A DNA stretch of 64,000 nucleotides, taken from positions 1 to 64,000 of the forward strand of contig NZ_SPHO01000025.1 of assembly GCF_005845215.1 (NCBI RefSeq), read 5' to 3'. Position 1 is the first letter of the stretch. Every line of letters begins with the position of its first letter. This document shows positions 50,358 to 58,273 of the stretch, piece after piece. A program made the position numbers and the translations under genes. This DNA comes from Clostridium sp. 1001271st1 H5 (GTDB lineage: Bacteria > Bacillota > Clostridia > Lachnospirales > Lachnospiraceae). The notes beneath the pieces were generated by a model, which saw only the letters and a program-made list of their open reading frames with translations, searched no databases and had not been told where the DNA came from.

Positions 50358-51383
50358 ATGAAAAAATTTGCAGCAGCAATGGCAGTGGCTATGAGTCTGG
50401 CTGTGCTGGGGCTCACCGGATGCGCCCAGGGCGGCGCCAAGACCAGCGCAGAAGCTACCGCAGAAAACCCAATGGTGCTTACTCTGGCCCACGGCCTCAG
50501 CGAGACCCATACCGTACACATTGCAATGACAGAATTTGCAGACAAGGTGGAGGAACGGACAAACGGAAGAATCCAGGTCCGCATCCTTCCAAACGGACAG
50601 CTGGGTTCTGAAAATGAGAACATGGAGCAGCTGATGGCCGGTGTTATTTCCATGACCAAGGTGTCCGCACCCGGCCTTGCCACCTACAATGAATCCTATC
50701 ACGCCTTTGGCCTTCCCTATATCTTCGATGACACGGAAGACTTTTACCATGTAATGGATTCCAGCCAGATGCAGGATTTCTTTCTTTCCTCCTCGGATGA
50801 CGGATTCGTGACCCTGACCTACTATACATCCGGCGCCCGTTCATTTTACACCAAGAACAAGGCCATCCGCACTCCTGCCGACTTAAAGGGATTAAAAATC
50901 CGCGTGCAGGACATGAAATCCCAGACCGATATGATGAAGGCTCTGGGCGGCATTCCGGTGGCCATGTCCTACGGCGATGTATACACCTCCCTCCAGACCG
51001 GCATCATCGACGGCACTGAGAACAACGAGACAGCCCTCACCACGGGCAAGCACGGTGAAATCTGCAAGGTATACTCCACGGACCAGCATGCCATGATTCC
51101 GGATGTAATGGTCATGAGCGCCAAGGTATGGAAAACCATCAGCCCGGAGGACCAGCAAATCATCCTGGAAGCAGCCCACGAATCCACGGAAAGCCACAAA
51201 ATTGCCTGGGACGCCGCCATTGATGAGGCCATCCAGGAAGCATCCGCCCAGATGGGCGTGGAATTCGTGAATGATGTTGACAAGGATGCGTTCCGCCAGG
51301 CCACAAGCGGCATGATTGACCAGTACTGCGCACAGTATCCGGGTGTGAAGAAGCTGCTTGACATCATTGATTCGGTAGAATAA
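50358..51383 (+). CDS. dctP: TRAP transporter substrate-binding lipoprotein (second DctP)
   Basis: A 341-residue receptor with lipobox VLGLTGCAQG. The family block GLKIRVQDMKSQTDMMKALGGIPVAMSYGDVYTSLQTGIIDGTENNE has R in KIRVQ at the carboxylate-binding position. It is clearly different from the DctP at 30 kb. ATG 50358 with AAAGGGG is preferred to TTG 50352. First of a P-Q-M set following the GH31 gene. Confidence 0.92.
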   Translation: MKKFAAAMAVAMSLAVLGLTGCAQGGAKTSAEATAENPMVLTLAHGLSETHTVHIAMTEFADKVEERTNGRIQVRILPNGQLGSENENMEQLMAGVISMTKVSAPGLATYNESYHAFGLPYIFDDTEDFYHVMDSSQMQDFFLSSSDDGFVTLTYYTSGARSFYTKNKAIRTPADLKGLKIRVQDMKSQTDMMKALGGIPVAMSYGDVYTSLQTGIIDGTENNETALTTGKHGEICKVYSTDQHAMIPDVMVMSAKVWKTISPEDQQIILEAAHESTESHKIAWDAAIDEAIQEASAQMGVEFVNDVDKDAFRQATSGMIDQYCAQYPGVKKLLDIIDSVE

Positions 51384-51398
51384 AGGGGAGGTAATCAC

Positions 51399-51899
51399 AT
51401 GAATGAACTATTATCTGTCATCAAGAAGTGGATGACCCGTCTTCTGGCCGGCATTGCCACTGTGCTGCTGTCCGTCATGACCCTTCTGGTCCTGTACCAG
51501 GTATTTACACGCTACGTGCTTAACAGCCCCGCCGCCTTTACCGAGGAGCTGGTGCGCTACTTTCTGATTTGGACCGGTTTCATCGGAGCTGCCTATGCCT
51601 TCATCACCAGGGAGCACATGTGCCTGGTGCTGGTGCGCGACAGCTTAAGCCCGGCAGGCCGCCGGATTCTGATGACAGCCATCGATGTGCTGATTCTGCT
51701 CTTTGCCATCTTTGTCATCACCATAGGCGGGTTCAAGCTGGCATTAAGCGCCCAGAAGGTATTCTCAGCGCTGCTTGGGATTCCCAGAAGCCTGGTATAT
51801 GCCATGGCGCCAATCTCCGGGCTGTTCATCATCCTGGCACAGATTATCAATATCTATGAGGATGTAACCGGAATCACCATTGAAGGAGGGAATGAGTAA
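51399..51899 (+). CDS. dctQ: TRAP transporter small permease (second DctQ)
   Basis: A 166-residue protein with four hydrophobic segments and the DctQ block FTRYVLNSPAAFTEELVRYFLIWTGFIGAAYAF. GGGGAGG precedes the ATG, 15 bp after dctP. It overlaps dctM (TAATG). Confidence 0.9.
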   Translation: MNELLSVIKKWMTRLLAGIATVLLSVMTLLVLYQVFTRYVLNSPAAFTEELVRYFLIWTGFIGAAYAFITREHMCLVLVRDSLSPAGRRILMTAIDVLILLFAIFVITIGGFKLALSAQKVFSALLGIPRSLVYAMAPISGLFIILAQIINIYEDVTGITIEGGNE

Positions 51900-53200
51900 T
51901 GAGTATCGGACTTACAACAGTTATCCTGTTTGCGGTATTTGGCATCCTGCTGTTCCTCAGCTGCCCAATCTCCGTCAGCATTGTAATCGCTTCCATCGTA
52001 ACCGCCATCTCCAGTCTGTCCTGGGACCAGATTACCTTCATCACCATGCAGAAGATGAACAGCGGCGTGGAAAGCTTTTCCCTGCTTGCCATCCCCCTCT
52101 TCATCCTGGCAGGCAATATCATGAATAACGGCGGTATCGCCAGACGCCTTGTAAACTTTGCAAAGCTGTTCGTGGGCTGGATTCCAGGCTCCCTGGCCCA
52201 GGCCAACATCGTGGGCAACATGCTCTTTGGAGCGCTGTCCGGTTCCTCGGTGGCAGCTGCATCCGCCATGGGCGGCTGTATCTACCCCATCCAGAAGGAT
52301 GAGGGCTATGACCCGGCCTTTGCAACAGCGGTCAACATTGCCTCTGCTCCCACCGGACTGCTGATTCCCCCCACCAGCGCCTTTATCGTGTACTCCACGG
52401 TAGCGGGAGGCGTATCTATCTCCACCCTGTTCATGGCCGGATATATTCCCGGTATCCTCATGGGCGTCGGCTCCATGGTAGTGGCCTTTATTTATGCGAA
52501 AAAGCATAAATATCCGGTATCCGGCCGCACGCCCATGAAGGAAGCAGTTAAAGTGACCCTGGAAGCCATCCCCAGCCTGCTGCTCATCATCATTGTTATC
52601 GGCGGTATCGTGGGCGGCATCTTCACTGCCACTGAGGGAGCAGGCATCTGTGTGCTATACTGCCTGATTCTTTCCATCTGCTATAGGAGCCTTACCATGA
52701 AGTCATTCATGAAGATTCTGGTAAGCAGCGCATGCACCAGCGGCATCATCCTGTTCCTGATTTCCGCCTCCTCCGCCATGTCCTTTGTCATGGCATACTC
52801 AGGAATTCCGGCAGCCATCAGCCAGGGCATCATGTCCATCTCCACCAACAAATACGTGATACTGCTGCTGATGAACATAATCCTCATGGTTGTGGGCATG
52901 TTCATGGACATCACGCCCGCCATCCTGATTTTCACGCCTATCTTCCTTCCTATCGCCCAGAGTTTGGGAATGAGCGATATTCAGTTCGGCGTCATGCTAA
53001 TCTTCAACATGTGCCTCGGCAACATCACGCCGCCTGTTGGTTCCGTACTGTTTGTGGGCTGCGGTATCAGCAAAATCAGTATTGAACAGGTGACCAGAAC
53101 ACTGCTTCCCTACTTTGCAGTACTGTTCCTGCTCTTAATGGCCGTTACCTATATACCTGCCTTGTCACTGGGTATTCCCAGCCTCATGGGATTGATTTAG
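51899..53200 (+). CDS. dctM: TRAP transporter large permease (second DctM)
   Basis: A 433-residue protein with about twelve helices and the DctM hallmarks LFGALSGSSVAAASAMGGCIYP, ASAPTGLLIPPTSAFIVYSTVAGGVS and NITPPVGSVLFVG. It moves the ligand captured by the upstream DctP with sodium. Last gene of the GH31-TRAP unit; a strong terminator follows. Confidence 0.93.
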   Translation: MSIGLTTVILFAVFGILLFLSCPISVSIVIASIVTAISSLSWDQITFITMQKMNSGVESFSLLAIPLFILAGNIMNNGGIARRLVNFAKLFVGWIPGSLAQANIVGNMLFGALSGSSVAAASAMGGCIYPIQKDEGYDPAFATAVNIASAPTGLLIPPTSAFIVYSTVAGGVSISTLFMAGYIPGILMGVGSMVVAFIYAKKHKYPVSGRTPMKEAVKVTLEAIPSLLLIIIVIGGIVGGIFTATEGAGICVLYCLILSICYRSLTMKSFMKILVSSACTSGIILFLISASSAMSFVMAYSGIPAAISQGIMSISTNKYVILLLMNIILMVVGMFMDITPAILIFTPIFLPIAQSLGMSDIQFGVMLIFNMCLGNITPPVGSVLFVGCGISKISIEQVTRTLLPYFAVLFLLLMAVTYIPALSLGIPSLMGLI

Positions 53201-53233
53201 TGGTATTATGAGATAAGCCTTTGTATTTAAAAA

Positions 53234-53270
53234 AAGAGGTCGTCCGGGTATTTCGCCCGGGCGGCCTCTT
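53234..53270. terminator. Bidirectional terminator between dctM and the amino acid ABC operon
   Basis: AAGAGG-CG-CCGGG (53234-53248) pairs with CCCGGGCGGCCTCTT (53256-53270), allowing small bulges. T-rich DNA follows on the plus strand and a run of T (AAAAAAA at 53229-53235 read in reverse) on the minus strand. Confidence 0.75.
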
Positions 53271-53275
53271 ATTCT

Positions 53276-53998
53276 CTACAGCACCTTTTCCAAAAATCCT
53301 CTGGCCCTGTCACTCTTTGGATTCTTAAAGAACTCATCCGGATTGGCATCCTCCACTATCTGCCCGTCGTCTATAAAGCAGATGCGGTCCGATACCTCCC
53401 TGGCAAATCCCATCTCATGGGTTACCAGGGCCATGGTGATACCTGTGTGGGCCAGGTTCTTGATAACCTCCAGAACCTCCTTTACCATCTCAGGGTCCAG
53501 GGCGCTGGTGGGTTCATCAAACAGCATAATCTGCGGCTCCATGGCCAGGGCCCTGGCTATGGCGATTCTCTGCTTCTGGCCGCCGGACAGCTTACCCGGA
53601 TAGGCATCCGCCTTCTCCACCAGCCCCACCAGCTTAAGAAGCTCCAGAGCATTTTCCGCTGCCTTGTCCTTGGAAATCCTGTTCACCTTCACCGGGGCAT
53701 AGGTCATATTCTCCATGACCGTCATATGGGGAAACAGGTTAAAATGCTGGAACACCATGCCGATGTTCTTTCTGACCGCCTGGATATCTGCCTTTGGAAC
53801 CGTGATATCCGTGCCGTCAATGAACACCTGCCCCCTGGTGGGTTTCTCCAGCAGGTTGATGCACCTTAGGATGGTGGACTTGCCGGAACCGGAAGGGCCA
53901 ATCAGCGTAACTACCTGGCCCTTCCCGATATTCAGGTTGATTCCCTTTAATACTTCCAGGTTGCCGAAGCTTTTATGCACATCACGAAACTCTATCAC
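53276..53998 (-). CDS. Polar amino acid ABC transporter ATP-binding protein (GlnQ type)
   Basis: A 240-residue ATPase with Walker A GPSGSGKST, Q-loop VFQHFNLFPHMTV, signature LSGGQKQRIAIARAL, Walker B LFDEPTSALDPEMV and THEMGFARE. The length and these motifs are those of GlnQ/HisP. It is the last gene of the operon and overlaps the permease gene by 17 bp. It powers import of a polar amino acid or related compound. Confidence 0.92.
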   Translation of the reverse strand: MIEFRDVHKSFGNLEVLKGINLNIGKGQVVTLIGPSGSGKSTILRCINLLEKPTRGQVFIDGTDITVPKADIQAVRKNIGMVFQHFNLFPHMTVMENMTYAPVKVNRISKDKAAENALELLKLVGLVEKADAYPGKLSGGQKQRIAIARALAMEPQIMLFDEPTSALDPEMVKEVLEVIKNLAHTGITMALVTHEMGFAREVSDRICFIDDGQIVEDANPDEFFKNPKSDRARGFLEKVL

Positions 53999-54650
53999 TT
54001 CTGTTCACCCACCTTTCCAGACGGCTGGCAACTGCCGACAATATCATGACAAATACGTAGTAAATAACGGCAATGACCAGATAAGGTTCAAAGAACCGGA
54101 AGGTCAGGACCGTAATCTGGTCCGCAGCCCTTAAGAGCTCCACCGCGCCGATGTAGGACAGAATGGAAGACTCCTTCAGCAGGGCAATGGCCTCGTTCAC
54201 CAGGCTGGGCAGGATATGTTTCACGGCCTGCGGAATGATGATGTCCTTCATCATATCACCGTAGCCAATGCCCAGGGACATGGACGCCTCATACTGTCCC
54301 TTGTCCACGCCCATGATGCCTCCCCGGAATATCTCGGAGACATAGGCTGCGGAGTTCAGTGTAAATGTGAGGATTCCGGACTGGGTGGTGGTCAGTGTGA
54401 ATCCCAGCAGCTGCGGCAGTCCAAAATGGACAATACACAGCTGTACCAGGAGAGGCGTTCCCCTGAAGATGGATGTATAAAACCTTCCAAACCATATGAG
54501 AGGTTTATATTTGCTGATTTTAACAAGAGCCAGTACGATGCCCAGCAAAAACCCCAGCACGGCGCAGATGGCCGTAATCTTCAGGGTGAGCAGTGCTCCA
54601 TGGTATAGGAATGGCCAATATTGCCAGACACTGGTAAAATCTAATTTCAT
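53982..54650 (-). CDS. Polar amino acid ABC transporter permease
   Basis: A 222-residue HisM/GlnP-type permease with five helices. The conserved segment RGTPLLVQLCIVHFGLP and the EAA-like loop GQYEASMSLGIGYGDMMKDIIIPQAVKHILPSL are present. It probably works as a homodimer, since only one permease gene is present. It follows the binding-protein gene by 25 bp. Confidence 0.92.
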   Translation of the reverse strand: MKLDFTSVWQYWPFLYHGALLTLKITAICAVLGFLLGIVLALVKISKYKPLIWFGRFYTSIFRGTPLLVQLCIVHFGLPQLLGFTLTTTQSGILTFTLNSAAYVSEIFRGGIMGVDKGQYEASMSLGIGYGDMMKDIIIPQAVKHILPSLVNEAIALLKESSILSYIGAVELLRAADQITVLTFRFFEPYLVIAVIYYVFVMILSAVASRLERWVNRSDRVS

Positions 54651-54675
54651 ATGTGCAGCCCCTTCTTACATTGCC

Positions 54676-55581
54676 TTAATCTAAGATGAACTGTTCGCTT
54701 AAATGGCTTGCGATGATTTCATCCAGTTCTCCGTTTTCCATCATTTCCTTCAGCGTGTTGTTGAATGTCTCATAATAAGGGGATTCCTTGGGGAAGCCAA
54801 TGGCAAAACAGTCATCATCCACCTTATCCATAAGGCTCAGCTTAAGGCCCTCATTGTTCTTTAAGAACTCTGTTGCGCCTGCGCCGTCAACAATACACGC
54901 ATCCGCCCTCTTACTCTTTACTTCCTCAATACAAGCAGGGCTTCCCTGGATGCCAACCGTCTCAGCGCCCTCCACGCTCTCCGCTACCTGCTGGTAATTG
55001 GTGCCGAATACATAGGCAATCTTCTTGCCCTTCAGGGAATCCAAATCCGGGTAATTGTCCTCTGCCCTGTATACAATTGCATTTCTGGGATAGAAGAAGA
55101 TTTCGCTGAAATCCAGTGTTTTCTCCCTCTCTGCCGTAGGCGCCATGCCGCCGCTGCAGAAGTCAATCTGTCCTGCCTGGATGGCAGCCATCAGACTTTT
55201 AAACGGCATATCCACAAACTCCACCTGGCCGCCGTTCTTCTCCACAGCCGCCTTTATAATATCAATATTCATGCCCACATAGGTCTTGCTTCCGTCTGCC
55301 GCCATCTCGATGGACTCAAAGGGAACGAAGGTAGCGGAGCAGCCCACCTTCACAGTCTTACCGGAAAACGGATTCTCAGCCGCTGCATTCTCTCCGGCTG
55401 CATCCGGCTTGTCCTCAGAGCCTGCTGCGGTATCCGCTGCGTCCTTGCCTGCCCCGTCCTTGTCCGCTGTCTCCTGGGTGGCTGCCTGCGCAGCAGCCGT
55501 GGTGGCATCCGCCCCGCCGGAACATGCGGTGAGTGCGCCTGCTGTCAGAACAGCGCACAGCAATAATGCAATTTTTTTCAT
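54676..55581 (-). CDS. Polar amino acid ABC transporter binding lipoprotein
   Basis: A 301-residue receptor. The signal ends in the lipobox GALTACSGG and is followed by an Ala/Gly/Asp-rich linker to about residue 70. The SBP-3 fold shows KVGCSATFVPFESIE, YVGMNIDIIKAA and DFCSGGMAPTAEREKTLDFSE. The frame is open a further 122 codons upstream, but AGAGGAG before ATG 55581 and the signal peptide set the start. The usual Arg that binds an amino acid carboxylate seems to lie in TAEREKT. Divergent from the deacetylase pair. Confidence 0.92.
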   Translation of the reverse strand: MKKIALLLCAVLTAGALTACSGGADATTAAAQAATQETADKDGAGKDAADTAAGSEDKPDAAGENAAAENPFSGKTVKVGCSATFVPFESIEMAADGSKTYVGMNIDIIKAAVEKNGGQVEFVDMPFKSLMAAIQAGQIDFCSGGMAPTAEREKTLDFSEIFFYPRNAIVYRAEDNYPDLDSLKGKKIAYVFGTNYQQVAESVEGAETVGIQGSPACIEEVKSKRADACIVDGAGATEFLKNNEGLKLSLMDKVDDDCFAIGFPKESPYYETFNNTLKEMMENGELDEIIASHLSEQFILD

Positions 55582-55690
55582 AATAATTCTCCTCTCTGCT
55601 ATATGTATATAAAAAATAAAAAGTCTGCATTCTGCAAACCTTATCCCCTCCCTCTGCCTTACCGGCATAAATAAAGGAAGAACTTGCATA

Positions 55691-55719
55691 ATCATAGCAT
55701 AAATATGCATCAGATTCAA
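55691..55719 (-). promoter_or_regulatory. Promoter of the amino acid ABC operon
   Basis: On the minus strand TTGAAT (plus 55714-55719), 17-bp spacer, TATGAT (plus 55691-55696). The roughly 100-nt leader before ATG 55581 shows no riboswitch that I can recognise. On the plus strand TATAAT at 55755-55760 is a likely -10 for the deacetylase genes. Confidence 0.65.
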
Positions 55720-55807
55720 TAGATTCCAGGCTTTTTTCTGCCCCCCATCCGTGCTATAATGAAAACCGGAGACAAATAGCAGAAATGAATAAAAGGAGCA
55801 ATTTACC

Positions 55808-56707
55808 ATGTCATATGAAATAGACGGCAGGACAAACGGACCTGCCATGGCCTGGCCCGGCCGCGCCAGGATTGCTGTCATGGTCACCTTTGACTTTGAC
55901 GCGGAATTCCTGCGCATGTCCAGAGCCGCTTCCAAAGGCGCCACCATTGGTTTTACGGATTATTCCCGGGGCCAATACGGCCCCCGGGAGGGCCTGAGAC
56001 GGTGTCTGGATATGCTGGACACCCATGATATCAAATCCACCTTCTTTGTACCCGGAATCGTTGCAGAAACCTACCCTGACCAGGTGGAATCCATCCATGC
56101 CCATGGCCACGAAATAGCCTGTCACGGATACATGCATGAATCCGTCCGCGGCATATCCAGGGAAGAGGAAACAGAAATACTGGAGAAAAGCGAGACAATC
56201 CTGGAGCGCATCACCGGCAGGCGCCCGGTGGGACACAGGGGACCGGAAAGCATCATCCATCCCTTTACCCCGAAGCTGCTGGCAGAGCGCGGTTACCTCT
56301 ACAGCTCTTCCATGAAAGACTGCGACTGGGCATATCTCTGGCAGCAGGACGGTCAGACACTGCCTCTGGTGGAACTGCCGTGCGACATCACCATGGACGA
56401 CTTTACCTATTTTTATTTCACCTTCAGCGACCCTGCCGTGCGCTCCATGTACAGCAACCGTGAGGTATTCGGCAACTGGAAGGATGAATTTGACGGCCTG
56501 GCGGAGGAGGGGAATAAAATTTTCGTCTTAAAGCTCCACCCCCAGATGATAGGACGCGCCAGCCGGATTGCGACCCTGGGAAGCTTCATTGCCTATATGA
56601 AGGGCCACGGCGCATGGATTACCACCTGTGAGGAGGCTGCGCGGTATGTACTGTCCCAGGCTGAATCCGATGGAGCAAATCATGAAAAAGGAGGTGACGC
56701 CCTATGA
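55808..56707 (+). CDS. NodB-fold polysaccharide-deacetylase-family hydrolase (first of a tandem pair)
   Basis: A 299-residue cytoplasmic CE4-fold hydrolase with no signal peptide. Motif 1 TFDFDAE supplies the catalytic and metal Asp, motif 2 HGYMHE the metal His residues, and GHRGPE is motif 3. Related cytoplasmic members (H. pylori PgdA-like, PuuE allantoinase, cyclic imidases) act on small amides or imides rather than surface polymers. Its neighbours are a close paralogue and a divergent polar amino acid importer, which supports a role on an imported nitrogen compound; this is inference. AAGGAG precedes the ATG. Confidence 0.85.
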   Translation: MSYEIDGRTNGPAMAWPGRARIAVMVTFDFDAEFLRMSRAASKGATIGFTDYSRGQYGPREGLRRCLDMLDTHDIKSTFFVPGIVAETYPDQVESIHAHGHEIACHGYMHESVRGISREEETEILEKSETILERITGRRPVGHRGPESIIHPFTPKLLAERGYLYSSSMKDCDWAYLWQQDGQTLPLVELPCDITMDDFTYFYFTFSDPAVRSMYSNREVFGNWKDEFDGLAEEGNKIFVLKLHPQMIGRASRIATLGSFIAYMKGHGAWITTCEEAARYVLSQAESDGANHEKGGDAL

Positions 56708-57534
56708 TGGCCTGGCCTGACAATAAGCGAATCGCTGTCATGATGGCATTTGACCTGGACGCGGAAACCATGTGGACCACCAGGGGTGATGGAAACCACG
56801 ACCATATAACCAATCTGTCCAGGGGTGCGTACGGACCCAAACAGGGCGTACCCAGAATCCTGGACATGCTGGATGTGTATGGGGTGAAGGCCACCTTCTT
56901 CATTCCCGGCGTCATAGCCCAACAATATCCCCTGGTTGTAAAGGAAATCAGCCGCAGGGGACATGAAATCGGATTCCATGGATATCTTCATGAGGAATCC
57001 GCCTCCACTGCCTATGAGGAAGAGGATGCCACCATGACCCGCTGCGAAGCCATTATAAAAGAACTGACCGGGCAGTCCATTGCAGGCCACCGGGGTCCGG
57101 GAGGCGTGATACATGATTACAGCCTGAGGCTGTTTCTGGAGCACGGCTATATATACAGCTCCAACTGGCGGGACTCGGACGGCCCCTTTATCCACAGGAT
57201 AGACGGCCGGGAGGTTCCGCTGGTAGAGCTTCCCAAGGACTCCATCTTTGACGATACTGCCTACGATTTTTACACGGATTCCGCCCCGGAGCGGTATGAG
57301 CTGAAATCCCCCCGGGAAATGCTTGAAATCTGGAAGGATGAATTCGACTCCCTGGCTGCTGAGGGCAGAATGATTAACTTTGTCCTCCATCCCCAGTTCA
57401 TTGGACGGGCCAGCCGGGTAAACATGCTGGGGGAGCTTATAGGCTATATGCTGTCCCGCGGGGCGTGGATTGATACCAACCGGGCAGTGGCCGAGTATGT
57501 GCTGGAGAACCGGAATCTATTAATGTCTGACTGA
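56704..57534 (+). CDS. NodB-fold polysaccharide-deacetylase-family hydrolase (second of the pair)
   Basis: A 276-residue paralogue of the preceding product: AFDLDAET for motif 1, HGYLHEE for motif 2, GHRGPGG for motif 3, and the same LHPQFIGRASR near the C-terminus. No signal peptide. The start overlaps the upstream stop (ATGA) with GGAGG in front, so both are made together, possibly as a heteromer. HE of motif 2 and the Asp pair are kept in both, so neither looks inactive. Confidence 0.85.
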   Translation: MMAWPDNKRIAVMMAFDLDAETMWTTRGDGNHDHITNLSRGAYGPKQGVPRILDMLDVYGVKATFFIPGVIAQQYPLVVKEISRRGHEIGFHGYLHEESASTAYEEEDATMTRCEAIIKELTGQSIAGHRGPGGVIHDYSLRLFLEHGYIYSSNWRDSDGPFIHRIDGREVPLVELPKDSIFDDTAYDFYTDSAPERYELKSPREMLEIWKDEFDSLAAEGRMINFVLHPQFIGRASRVNMLGELIGYMLSRGAWIDTNRAVAEYVLENRNLLMSD

Positions 57535-57546
57535 TAAACCGCATCC

Positions 57547-57576
57547 AGACCCTGTTCATGGCTCAGAACAGGGTCT
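57547..57576. terminator. Strong stem-loop between the deacetylase pair and the SRAP gene
   Basis: AGACCCTGTTC (57547-57557) and GAACAGGGTCT (57566-57576) pair perfectly over 11 bp. It overlaps the last codons of the SRAP gene. It lacks a T tract on either strand, so termination efficiency is uncertain. Confidence 0.55.
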
Positions 57577-58162
57577 GCTGTTCGTACTCGCAGTCCCTTT
57601 CCAGTTGGGGCGGTTCCTGCCCCAGCAGTTCTTTTGTCTTACCGCTGTCCAGAATCCATTCCCTTACCTGTTCCTTTTCAAGTACCAGAGGCATGCGGCT
57701 GTGGACAGGGGCCATGGAGGCATTGGCCTGGGTGGTCAGAATGACAAAGCGGTCTCCGTCCTCATACCTGCCGTAAAATCCTGCCAGAAACAGGACACGG
57801 CTTCCCGCCCTTGTAAATGTAAACTTCTCTTTATTCCCATTCCACTCATAAAACCAGGAAACAGGGACCGCGGCCCGGCGCAGCCTCACACTGTCCCGGA
57901 ACATCCGCTTCTCAAACACGGACTCCGACCTGGCGTTAAAAACCAGCCCTTTGCCGCCGGGCCCGGGGTATCCCCATTTCTGGCGGCAAATACAGAGCCT
58001 GTTGTCCGGGCCTTCATCTGCTGCCGCCGCAATAACCGGCGCAGTGTCGCCTGGGCGGATGTCCCGGTCCAGCACTCCCAGCTCCAGCTTCCAGTCCCTC
58101 TGCTCTGTTAAGTCCCTTATCTCATCCAATAATTCCATACTGAAATGATATCTGCCGCACAT
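57563..58162 (-). CDS. SRAP-family (YedK/HMCES) abasic-site-processing protein
   Basis: A 199-residue SOS-response-associated peptidase family protein, which shields abasic sites in single-stranded DNA by forming a thiazolidine link through its N-terminal Cys. Key residues are present: C2 (MCGRYH), N76 (FNARSE), E106 (SWFYEW) and H154 (PVHSRMP). The start must be ATG 58162 because C2 becomes the N-terminus after Met removal. Monocistronic, with direct repeats just upstream. Confidence 0.93.
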   Translation of the reverse strand: MCGRYHFSMELLDEIRDLTEQRDWKLELGVLDRDIRPGDTAPVIAAAADEGPDNRLCICRQKWGYPGPGGKGLVFNARSESVFEKRMFRDSVRLRRAAVPVSWFYEWNGNKEKFTFTRAGSRVLFLAGFYGRYEDGDRFVILTTQANASMAPVHSRMPLVLEKEQVREWILDSGKTKELLGQEPPQLERDCEYEQQTLF

Positions 58163-58184
58163 GAAATCCCTGCCTGCCCTTTCG

Positions 58185-58239
58185 TAAATATTCTATCCTT
58201 AATGGGTATTATATTCTTTATAAATATTCTACCCTTAAT
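58185..58239. repeat. 19-bp direct repeat upstream of the SRAP gene
   Basis: TAAATATTCTATCCTTAAT (58185-58203) and TAAATATTCTACCCTTAAT (58221-58239) differ at one base and are 36 bp apart. A minus-strand TATAAT (plus 58208-58213) sits between them, so both copies flank the likely SRAP promoter. Confidence 0.6.
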
Positions 58240-58273
58240 CCCTATTCTGTCCATATAGCGGTATTTTACCCGC

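Noticed and set aside
55582..55947. 122-residue N-terminal extension of the amino acid binding protein
   Set aside because: The extension would place the lipoprotein signal in mid-protein; ATG 55581 has a good ribosome site and a promoter lies within the extension.
58163..58273. LexA box upstream of the SRAP gene
   Set aside because: The repeats there are direct, A+T-rich and lack the GAAC-N4-GTTY-type palindrome.
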